Assembly: GCA_004369085.1 (NCBI GenBank)
Contig: ML210328.1
Span: 1-62,948, forward strand
Origin: Coprinopsis marcescibilis
Lineage: Eukaryota; Basidiomycota; Agaricomycetes; Agaricales; Psathyrellaceae
DNA: 62,948 bases
Direction: 5' to 3'
Numbering within the stretch: position 1 is the first letter of the stretch; each line of letters begins with the position of its first letter. The notes under the pieces are model-generated. The model ran no database searches, was not told the DNA's origin, and saw nothing but the letters and a program-made list of their open reading frames with translations. The position numbers and the translations under genes are program-made. Shown piece by piece: positions 35,081 to 45,800 of the stretch.

Positions 35081-38000
35081 ATGCCCAAGAGATCTTACAG
35101 AGTGGCTACACCTAAGGATCGATTCAAGCATCATTTCTTCCCAAAAACAAAGCTACCTCAGGCTATTCAAGCGCACTTCGATTGTTGGCAACTTTCTCCG
35201 CCAAAGTCCCAGTTCAGCACATATGGCCTCTGGAATGCTCTCTTCATGAAGATCTTTGAGGCAGATCACTATGTCGCTAAGGCTCAGAAGCTTTTACAGC
35301 CGTTGCTGAGAGCAGATGCACTGGGTAAGTTATCACAACTATCGATGGGCATCAATCAAACTAATCGAGACCATGCATTGCAGAGGCTGACTTGTCCTAT
35401 GTGCCACCGAAAGGCGTAGTGATCAATGTCACCCCCAGACCAGCTCAGGACATAGGTTCAGCATCCACCACTGAAGCCATGGAATGCAGCGACACATCCT
35501 CACTTTATGAAGATATGAATATTCAACAAATAACACAACATGAGACTGCCGACACCATCGAAGACACATGCAATGGTACCAACCCCGCAGCTAGAGGCAT
35601 GGGGAACACCAGCTGGGCTCCAGACGTTGCGCAACATGAATCTGGATGGGGAGCCGAGGACGAGAAAGGTGGATTTAATATGGCTGGGTTGGTGGCGGAC
35701 TATGCAGGAGTTGGAGATTCATCTTACGCCAGCAACAATGAGTGAGACGAATCAATACTGGATGCCATTCAACAGGTTGAAACCATGTTAGATGAGCTAC
35801 CCTAGTCACCAGCTCCGAAGACACTTCTATTATGGACCTCCGCAAGTCCTTGAATGCCATTGAAGACAACTCAGCTGTGCATCCAGGAGGCAATGTCCAT
35901 GACGACCAGTTTGACAACGCAGTTTACTTTAACCCAGAGGACCCCTCTTGGCAGGATTCTGCTTCTTTCTGCCTATTAGAGGATGAGCTGTCTGGTATTA
36001 ATGGGTTCCCAGGCGATGGCACCACCTTTGGTTCTGATGTATTACTGACTTCCTCTCCACAGCTATTGTTGTGCAATAACCTGGAGTCATCCTACAGTAA
36101 CCTGGGTGGTGTGTTACACCGTCTCCAACGGTGGAACATGAAGATGAATACGTATTAACAACGGATGAGTGTCTTGAGATACAGATGGATTATTTTCGAA
36201 GGATGGGATTGTTTGATTACAAGTCGGTAGATACCCCTAACTGTCAAGTCGGATCTTGGGGGTATTTTTAGGAAGATAATGAACATGAGGATATGATGTA
36301 GTAGGTTTTCTTATTTATAGTGAAGATAACAGACAGAACTTATTGATAACATCAATAAGAGATAAAGATTATATATATATACTACCTAAATAGGTAGTTG
36401 TACATTAGTTTCGATCTCGTTTCCCACTTGTCACTTGATAGTTTTCAAATAAGACTTTTGTTAGTCTTCTTGTCAACAGATCGTCCTACTTGAAGTACTA
36501 GAAACTCTATCATCTCAACGTTAGTTCGTCTCGACTCTCTCGACCAACTCATTTGTCTTGACGATCCATCGTCTTGACTCTTTCATCAACTATCATTCAG
36601 CGACTAAGGCGTACTACTTGCCTTGCGTCGTAACATGGTGCTTCAGCTGATCACAGCCCATTAGAAGGCCCCAATGCGCATTTCTCCCCTGATGGTCAGA
36701 CCTACAAGGACTTTGATGGATTACATTCAATGACTGACAGCCCACCATTGTCTGCAAACGCCCCTGCCCAGCTTCTGTCTGCAAATTCAAAGTCAGCAAG
36801 GAATAGCAAGGTGCCCCAGTACGTATATAGCGCAGATACCTTGATCAAATATGAGAATCCGCCCCGCCAATCAAACCAAGATGATTGCAAGTCTGAAGAG
36901 GTCGTTGGGATAGCCAATGCATCTGTGGACTCATGAGGTACGTGAGTTTGGGTTGAGTTTCTCAACAAGGACTCACATTCTTTTGCAGGTGTTTTTGTTG
37001 AAAAATGGGGCAGAAGGTATCCCAACTTCACCATCAACTATTTCTGGGGTGCCAATAAGGATGGAAACCCACTTGTCAATCTTGTTCTGGCAGTTGTCAA
37101 AATTGTGTCTCTAACTTCCCCCAGCAGGCACGACGCCAAGCGCATCAAGGCCAACCTGCAGCTCCTGGAATACATGACACAAACGACAGCCGAGTGCTGG
37201 AGCAATCAACTTTATGGCATAGTGATTGTTGGTGTACAAGTCATGGTCGTTAAATGGGTCAAGAATAAGAGAGACCAACATGCAGAACTGGACAAGAATT
37301 ACACAACTAACTGGATAAGTATCTTTGATCCTTGCTTTGCCAAAGAGATCGCGAAGATGAAGGCATTTGCAGACTTTCAATGATCAAAGGAGAGGTCAGT
37401 GTTGTCAACCTTCAGTAACCATCTTTTAAGGCTACATCTAACAATATTCCCAAAGATTTGTAATTCCTGGGCACTCTCCTTGAAAGTTTGGCACAGATGA
37501 CACTGTTATTCCATACTCCCTTCAAGCTCATATTGATGGATGGGACCTTAATCCAGAGAAATATCAACATCAGACCTATGGCCCATGGGGCGCCTTTTTC
37601 CAGCTCAAATTTCTGATGAATCAATTCCTAGTGAAGCCACAGTGTGCCATACGGTCCATCTTCAAAGAGAAATATCCTGGTGAGTATTGATGTCTTGCTA
37701 TCTTGGAGGTAATCTGACAGATACTACAGACATAGATGACCCAGATGTTCCTTTCCCCAAATCTGATTCTGAGGAAGAAGACTCAAGTATCACCAACCCT
37801 GATTCTTCGACTGTTTTCACAGATTCCACAGGTAAGTGCACTGCCTAACGCACCTCGACATCCTCCTGATCATTGTTTTGGCAGGCAAAGACATCACAGG
37901 CTTTGCAAAATTTCCAGACCTCACAATCAACGCCATCAGGGCCAACCCCAGGAAACACGATGTTGTTCTGGCTATCTGCGAGATAGGATCCAACCTTGAT

Positions 38001-38318
38001 GAATACACCAAGAACATTGTCTGCCTCCAGCTCTTCATGTATAAGCGAAAGCTTGGAGTCACATGTTGGGAGCATAAGCTTCTAGGAATTGGGATCATCC
38101 AGAACCAGGTCTTGCTCATTATGTGGTGTCATGGCCCCCAAGGTGGTAACATATGCAGAGGGGAGATTGGCTGGATTTCTATCTACGACAATCATTTTAT
38201 CCAGGAGCTGGAGGCCATCAGGGAGCATGGAAGATCCGGTCTCAAGCATGGACTGTGCTCAGATGATGAATTTGAGTCTGAGGGAGAGGAGTCAGAGGAC
38301 TCTGAGGGAGATATTTAG
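35081..38318 (+). pseudogene. Transposon-associated gene with two A-B modules, decayed
   Basis: Unrecognised gene starting MPKRSYRVATPKDRFKHHFF at 35081. Module A1 contains LPQAIQAHFDCWQLSPPKS and TYGLWNALFMKIF. An acidic, low-complexity stretch follows, interrupted by a TGA at 35743 (the frame continues DESILDAIQQVETML), the solo LTR at 36112 and a second TGA near 36934. Module B1 contains RYPNFTINYFWGANKDG, LVLAVVKIVS, YMTQTTAECWSNQLYGIVIV and NWISIFDP. A2 follows (YSLQAHIDGWDLNPEK, TYGPWGAFFQLKF), then B2 (FPDLTINAIRANPRKHDVVL, CWEHKLLGIGIIQNQVLLIM, GWISIYDN), and an acidic tail ends at 38318. The B modules faintly recall PD-(D/E)xK nuclease folds, but this is not established. Probably a transposon-borne protein. 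Confidence 0.6.
36112..36635 (+). mobile_element. Solo LTR, copy 3 of 3, with TGGTG duplication
   Basis: A 524-bp sequence with the family's TGTTACACC start and GTCGTAACA end. It is flanked by direct TGGTG repeats (36107-36111 and 36636-36640). It sits within the acidic middle part of the A-B module gene. Removing it with one duplication joins the coding sequence on both sides. Confidence 0.93.
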
Positions 38319-41300
38319 GAACAAGCGTAAAGGCCTCTCAGGTGGCAGTGTAGCTACGTTGAATGCTTGTACATTGTTATACATCAAATGTGTTATGAAT
38401 TTTTATGCTTACTACTGTATGATTATGATAAATACCTCATGTACACCTTACATTTTTCATTTCAATCTTAGTCTTACTCATCTTTACTACACATGACCTC
38501 ATAGTTAGTAAGACTCATTAAAACCATGCATAAACCTCACCAAAACCTACATACATACATGAGGCTTACACCTCACCATAACCACATGCCTTTTTAGTAT
38601 ATAAAGACTACGTAGTTTAGTTGATAGTTCCTTACTTTGTTCTTAAGTGTTACAAACCATATAAACCTCAATCCAATACTCTTTCAGTGCAAACCCAATC
38701 TACTTGTCTATTCAAGAAGTCTAGTGTTAGTTCATACTTAAGAGTAGAACTTCCAACGTAGTCACAAATAGGACCATCGACCATAAAAGTCACTGGAATT
38801 GTATTAAAGGACGACACAAAGTATCTTTCCGTTTTAGTCCTTAACAGAATGTTGATCAAATAAAATTGGTTCCAAAAACAGGGCAGCGCAACTCTGGCTT
38901 CAGCCTCTAGTGCCGGGTCTGAAGCCCCTGAGAGTAGCAAGAACAGAGTTTTTGTGGAAAGGAGTCTATCAAGTTGCTCCAGTTTCCGGGTGACTCGCCT
39001 GAGGGTCACCCCGTTTCGAACCTTTGATACTGATCATGTCTTCGGAAGTGACGGGATGCGAATCATTATTACCAACGGAAGCGATTTGGATGTTGTAACC
39101 GTTGACAAGAGCCTCGGAGTCCGTTGTGTTAATTTCAACAAGGCGGAGAGGAGAGAACTTGCATTAAGAGGGTTCGACATTCAAAGAGAACCGACGATCG
39201 TGGGTGGTGTTGAACCTTTCATCGACCATTCGTACTGTTCACCCTCACCTTTCAAATCCGCCTTCGCTGGTGGTGATTGCTTGGGGCACACGATTGCGGT
39301 CAGCAGAGCAAGTGAGAGGTACTAGAAAGGAAGAAGTGGAAATGGTGGCATGGATGAGTAGACCCGTGTACGCAGGAAAGCGACGTATCCGCGTTCCAGG
39401 GCGTTTAGGCGAGTTGCAAAAGGTCGAATTCGGTCGTAAACCTCGTACGAAAAACGTTGAAAAAACGGAGCGGGAATGGGGGATCGTTCGCGAGTTGCCG
39501 AGTGCTATCACGTGTGAGGTTATGATGATCGTTCCTGGGTCCCGACTCCTGGGCGCCGATCCCGCGTTGGAAATCTCATCTCAAAGACGTATGGAGTGCA
39601 GTAGAACTCAAATGCTGCTAGTCAGACCTATTAGTCGCGCACAAACTAACTACATGCGGGTGACGCCCGATGTATCGGACCCGCGTGGAACATGTCAAGC
39701 TGTACTACTAAACCCGCGCTAGCCTTATGGCAAGGATTGGCGAATATTTAATACCTTCGGTGCCGCGCAGCGATGGAAGCGATGGAGAATGTGCTCTACG
39801 ACGAGCATAGGGTACCAGACGCCTGTAAGAGATCTTATCAGCGTGCTGCGCGGTAGGCGGTGTGGATCAAAAGTCCGACGACGTCATGGTTCTCTTGGTT
39901 AGGCCTCCTCAATGCTCTTTGTACTCCCCCCAGGCCCAAGGGACTCCTTATGCTCTCTACTACAGTTATATTAAACTCTACCGCTAGGACTCTCGGGAGT
40001 TGAATGTAAGTGTACGTGTACGCTGGCGTGGAACGATGAGGGTCGCTAGAGAGGGAGTTTCAGAGAGAATCCGATTTGATAGGCAAGGCAAGGAGTTGAC
40101 GGATTTTACGAGCTATTCTTTGATATATGCCTGCTTTGACCTTTGACGGTGAGTCAGAGAGGCGGAGTTGGCTTCGGAGAAGACGCATTTAGTGGGTACA
40201 CTTCTGTTTTAGATCCTTCTCAGCTTTGTGTTGTTGGTAGCCCCTTCTACGTCTTTTCAAAGCCTGTGTCGGCAAATGTTGGCCGTTGGCGGAGAAATCG
40301 TGGGGTGGGACTTGGTCATTGGTTTGGTGTAGTCATAGTATACTAGAGTAGTGGTATGTATTTGGTAGTGAATATACCGGAAGGACACATAAGCCATCGG
40401 CAAAAGGGGGTAGTAGAAGGTACTTGCCAAAGATGAACTTGGAGCGCATCTGACTTGAAGCAAAGGGCGCTGTTTGTCGAATAAAGCTCGGAGAAGGGCG
40501 GTATTACAGAGACGGCGCCGCGCAAACTGTTCATCCAGCTGACATGTACCCGTCCTGTGCCGCTGGGGACGCAAGCATGTTATTTCGAAAATCGAAGGTG
40601 CGTCAGCGGGTTATAATACTGATGCGAATCCTGGATGGTTATTCACGAATGTACTATCACGTTACGGAGTCGTCTACGATATGTTCCGCTGATGGTGGAA
40701 AGGCATCCAAGTTAATTCTTCCTCGAATCATCAAGTTCCAGACACCCAGACACTTAGTGCTCACTAACATCTCCTTCCTACGGAGATTTTGTGCAGAGGC
40801 GGATCTAGGAGGAGAAGTGCGAACGTGTTCGCTGAGGCTCGGAATACGCATTTACCGTGCATCATCCGGGCACGGTTCTCATACTTCTTGCAGTGGACCT
40901 TCTCCGCCGTTGAGAAAGACTTCGAATGGTACCACGGTGTCATAAATGTGGGAGGCGGGATACGGGAACTTTGGTCACCGAAGCGTAAACGCTATTAGTA
41001 GGATGCTAGTACACTAGAGCTATGTTGTCACAGAGTGTTTATCCGTAGCGAGATGTGTGTATGGCGTATGTCACGCAACGTGGTAAGCACGTTTTGTACT
41101 GAGCGTTTGGGGGATAATACTCAGAGCTTCCTTTCTTGATGTGGTTCCAGGTGTGGGGTAATGTGTTGGGCCAATGGATCTCGGACTTGCGAGATCGTCT
41201 GTCTGGGCCTGTGTGGTGAGCTTCTCTCCAAAATCTCGGAAGGTTCGATGGGATGCCCCTTAAGTTGGTTGGAGTGCACGAGATTGGGTGGCTAGGGCCG

Positions 41301-42201
41301 TTCTATCGGCTGATGCCCCAGGGCGTGTGCGACTTGTAGCTGTGATCTCGAGCCCTTGGATACGCTAGAAAGGGAGTAAATCCCTTTTTGAGGAGCGAGG
41401 AATGGGTCGGCCTGGTGATGGTGACATCGCAACAAGCGGTGTTGTCCAGGAACAAGGAGTGAGTTCTGCAGTTCGTAGGGTGCAACTATAATAGTACGTG
41501 GCTAGTTGCAGCTTTTGGGGAAGCAAGGGGATCATCGTTAAGCCTTCTGATCTGCCCAGTCACGGAGTAAAAAGAACAGTTGGGCTCGAGTGTAGAGCGG
41601 CGCTGGGTTCGGTGATAAAAAGTAAAACCTAATGTCGTCAATTCTTGGGCATCTTGGCGGGATGTGGAACTATGCTCGCGGAAGTAAGCGAGCGCCATGC
41701 GCCCTCCAGACAAGACCTCGGTGTTATGGTTCATAAATTCCTAGAGGCATGCAGTTCTTTCAGTTTTACGAAAGGATGTGTTTTGATGTGATGTTGTGAG
41801 AGAAGTCGAAGACGCATGGCAAAGGCGTTTACACCGCGTCCAACCGAGATGTGCAGGCTTCCACCGACGTCGAGTGAACCTGACACATTGCGATCTCCTT
41901 CTTGCCAGTAGCCTTAATATACTCCCACAGTGCAGCTAACGGTGATGATGGGGCTTTCTCCGTGCAACGATCAGCAGTGCCCGCCCGAGGAAAGAGGGCT
42001 CCAGAGCGGAGTATCCGTATTGCCCTGAGAGACTACAGCGACAGAGACTCGTAAAAAGAATACAACATATCACGTTTTCATTCTATTGACAGAGTCTGGA
42101 GATTAGTTTTGGGTGTTCGAGATTCGAGATTCGCCGCCTGACAGCATTAGGCCAAGTCTACAATCCTGAAAAGAAGCGTCTGCTCGGTGAATTTGGCTGA
42201 T
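38319..42201. other. Long gene-free stretch
   Basis: About 3.9 kb holding the second copy of the dispersed repeat and otherwise no gene I can support. Short frames near 38954-39325 (GSDGMRIIITNGSDLDVV) and 39204-39722 could be relics of a transposon, but no domain was recognised. 38500-38640 is AT-rich with short imperfect CATAAACCTCACC-like repeats. Confidence 0.45.
39650..39985 (+). repeat. Dispersed repeat, copy 2
   Basis: Partner of 31345-31660 in the same orientation and the longer, more GC-rich copy. It contains GCTGCGCGGTAGGCGG and CATGGTTCTCTTGGTT with about 20 extra bases relative to copy 1. No flanking target duplication could be assigned. Confidence 0.75.
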
Positions 42202-42542
42202 ATGGCTTCAAGTGTATTGCCAGGAATCCTCCAACTGTACGCGAGGGTCGGGCGGGGGATCGAATTGGCCTGGCTTGTCATTCTTCTCCCAGCCCAGTCG
42301 TTATTTTTGTTCTTCGCGGTGCAACTCAAGAGGACATCGACAAGTAAGATCTGCCCACATGAGCCCGCCAGCAACCTGCACGCGTTAACTTCGGCTCTCA
42401 ACCTCGACCAGGGACAACCAGGAAAGCACTTTTACCCGAATTTTATCAGTCCGCATTATCCCTCGTGGCCAAGGGCTTCTATGCCTTGTTACCAGCAATG
42501 GTCTTCTCATTCCGCAAAATCTCTTCGGTAGACGGAAAATAG
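42202..42542 (+). CDS. Small two-helix membrane protein, function unknown
   Basis: A 90-residue protein from two exons (42202-42343 and 42412-42542) with a 68-bp GT-AG intron; phases match. It starts MASSVLPGILQLYARVGRG. A first hydrophobic helix follows (LAWLVILLPAQSLFLFFAV), then a basic loop rich in Arg, Thr and Lys (KRTSTRTTRKALLP). A second, weaker hydrophobic segment (LVAKGFYALLPAMVF) precedes FRKISSVDGK and the stop. No family recognised. It ends about 330 bases before the esterase gene on the same strand, so its terminator and the esterase promoter share that space. It could also be the remnant of a longer gene. Confidence 0.5.
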
Positions 42543-42870
42543 GTATACCAGACAGTTCTTTCTGCTTCTCTCGCTGGTCCAACTCATACTCCGTCCAGGT
42601 TAAGTCCTTATTTCTCCGGAACAAGATGCAAACCTTCGGTGATTCTGTCAACGGTGTTTTACAGTCACTTTATCGACACTCCCGCCGTACAGTTTCGCAA
42701 AGAAACACCGCAGAACAGCGGGCCGTCAGGGCAAAATTGTTACTACAGAGCTTAGTGAGTTGTACACATTATCCGACCTATAAGAACTGAACTCATTTGG
42801 TTTCTGCGAATCTTGAAGGTCTTGGCAGTATCCCCGCGACACAGTCTACGTTCTGCTGCAAGTCGCCGCC

Positions 42871-45800
42871 ATGGACGCTCTGAAGCGTCCTTTCGTGGCA
42901 CTTGCCCTTGCTTTACCGGTTCTCGCCCAGTTAGGCTCCTGGACACAAGGTAATGCCCCACTTTATTATCCGATATTGCGCGAAATACTGACATCGTGTC
43001 TAGGTGGAGCTCATGACTGGAATGGCGAGTTGGCTTCCCAAAACGGTCTCCCTCTTGAAGTCGCTCCACTCGCTGGCTCCACACACACCCTCTCGCGTCG
43101 CCAGGCTCCCAACTGCAACGCACCTGCTGTTCTTCCTGGAGTCAACACGACTCGCCTCAACAATCCTTTCGTCTTCTTGGACGGGAGGGCGGTTCGGGAT
43201 GAAGATGACTGGGCGTGTCGTCGTCAAGAAATCGCCGACCTCTTCCAGCGTGTAGAGCTTGGAACCCTTCCTCCTGCCCCTGTAACTCTCACCAGCTCAA
43301 TTTCGGGAACGACTCTCACAATCAACGTGGCAAGCAGCAATGCAACGACATCTTTTACCGCTTCTATCGAATACCCCGCAGGGGACGGACCGTTCCCAGC
43401 TATAATCGGCATCGGAGGCTCGAGTCTTCCTCCCCCCGCAGGAGTCGCCGTTATCTCCTTCAATAACCGCGAGATCGCCTTTGACAGCGGTCCTATCGGT
43501 CGCGGTCAAGGAAAATTCTATGATCTGTACGGTGCCTTTCACCCAGCTGGCACTTTGCTGGCTTGGACTTGGGGTGTCAGCCGCATCATCGATGGTTTGG
43601 AGCGTGCCACAAACTCGAGGATCGACACTACCAAGATCGCCGTTACCGGTTGCTCGGGTGCAGGAAAGGCTGCGTTGGTCGCTGGTGCCTTCGAACCACG
43701 ACTTGCTCTCACCATCCCTGTTGAGTCGGGAGTCGGAGGTGCCGGATGTTGGAGAATCTCCGAGGATCTCAAGGCCACCATCCCCGCAACCATTACCGCC
43801 TTCGAACTTGCCAACTCGACCACCTACTTCTCGACCACGTTCAACCCGTTCGCCAGCCGGGTCCCAACCATCCCTCTCGACCACCACTTGTTGGCGTCGT
43901 TGGTTGCCCCTCGCGGTCTCCTGGTTCTCGATAACAGCCAGTTCACGTGGTTGGCCCCGCAATCCGTCTATGGTTGTATGTTGACCGCCAATGGTGTGTA
44001 CCAGGCACTTGGTGTCGGCGATAGGTTGGGTATCTCCATCGTTGGAGGACACGATCACTGTGTCTTCCCTGGTCAACAATACCCCGAATACCAAGCGTAC
44101 ATCAACAAGTTCTTGCGAGGAATCGAGACGGAGAATACGAATGTCATCAAAACTGATGTTCCCAACAATGGTGGCTTCGATCAACCCCGATACGTCAACT
44201 GGACCATTCCCAACTTTCTTCCCTTGCCGGATCCTCCTCCGATCCCCACGCCCGGTATTTGTGATGCGCCTGCGAACCTCACGCTCACTGCCAATCCTCG
44301 TCTCAACAACCCCTTCACCTTCCTCAACGGTTCGGCCGTCACTACCTCGGACGCTTGGTACTGTCGTCGCCAGGAAATTGGCAGCCTCTTCCAGAGGTAC
44401 GAGCTTGGCTATCTTCCTCCACCAGGCGCAACAGTCAGGGGTTCGCTCTCCGGAACCACCCTCACCGTCGCTGTCTCCGACAATGGCCGCAACATTTCCT
44501 TCGACGCTCAAATCACCTATCCAGCCGGCAACGGGCCGTTTGCAGCCTTCATCGCCATCGGTTCCTCCTCCATCCCTGCCGCAGCTGAGATCGCCACCAT
44601 CACTTTCAACCCTGGCGAGATCGCTCTCGACGATACTGGAGATGTTCGCTTCGAGGGTAAATACTACCAGCTTTACGGGTACCAAACCGCCGGTGTCTTG
44701 TTGGCTCATTCGTGGGCTGTCAGTCGCATCATCGACGCCCTGTCTTCGACGCCCAACACTAGGATCGACTTCCTCAAGCTCGGTGTGACAGGTTGCTCGA
44801 CTAACGGTAAAGCAGCGTTGATCGCCGGAGCCTTCGATCAGCGTATCTCTCTGACTCTTCCTGTCGAATCTGGTTCAGGAGGAGCAGGATCTTGGAGAAT
44901 CTCGGACGAACTCGCCCGCACCGGGACACCCACCATCACCGCCGGGGACCTGGCCAACGGAACCGCATACTTCACTCTACTCTTCAACGAGTATGCTCCT
45001 CAGGTCCCTCGACTTCCATTCGATCACCACCTTCTCTCCGCCATGGTCGCCCCGCGTGGTCTCCTTATCTTGGACAACTCGCAATACCCGTGGCTTGGTC
45101 CGCAATCCGTCTTTGGAGCTTCGGTGACTGCCAACAAGGTCTATCAAGCTCTCGGCATCAAGGATCGTCTCGGTGTCTCAATCGTCGGAGGACATGACCA
45201 CTGTGTCTTCGCTGGACAGCAGTACCCCGAGCTCCAGGCTTACATCAACAAGTTCTTGCGAGGCATTGCTACCGAGAACACCGATGTTATCAAGATCGAC
45301 CTTCCTAACAATGGTGGATTCGACGAGGCCCGCTGGATTGACTGGACTGTTCCCAACCTTGTCGGTGGCCCGCCTCCACCCCCGCCCCCGCCTCCTCCAA
45401 TTGGTCAGCCACCACCAGGTTTCTGCGCACCACCACAGAATCTCACCCTTGTCGCCAACCCCCGGCTCAACAACCCCTTCCTGTTCTTCAACGGTTCCTC
45501 GGTGACCAGTTCGGATGCTTGGTATTGCCGACGAGGAGAGATTGCAGACCTCTTCCAGAGATATCAGCTCGGCTACTTCCCGATCCAACCTACAGTCACC
45601 AGCACCCTCTCCGGCAACACACTCACCATCAACGTCGCCGCCAACAACCGCACTATCACGTTCAACGCTGCCATCACCTACCCGACTGGCAATGGACCTT
45701 TCCCAGCGATTATCGGCATCAGCGGGTTGTCGCTCCCTGCAGCGCCCGAGATCGCCACTATCACCTTCAACGCGAGCGAGATCGCTGTAGATGGAGGCGC

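Noticed and set aside
38668..39722. Overlapping frames that might be a retrotransposon relic
   Set aside because: I looked for reverse transcriptase (YxDD), integrase (HHCC, DDE) and protease (DSG) motifs and saw none, so no element was called beyond the dispersed repeat.
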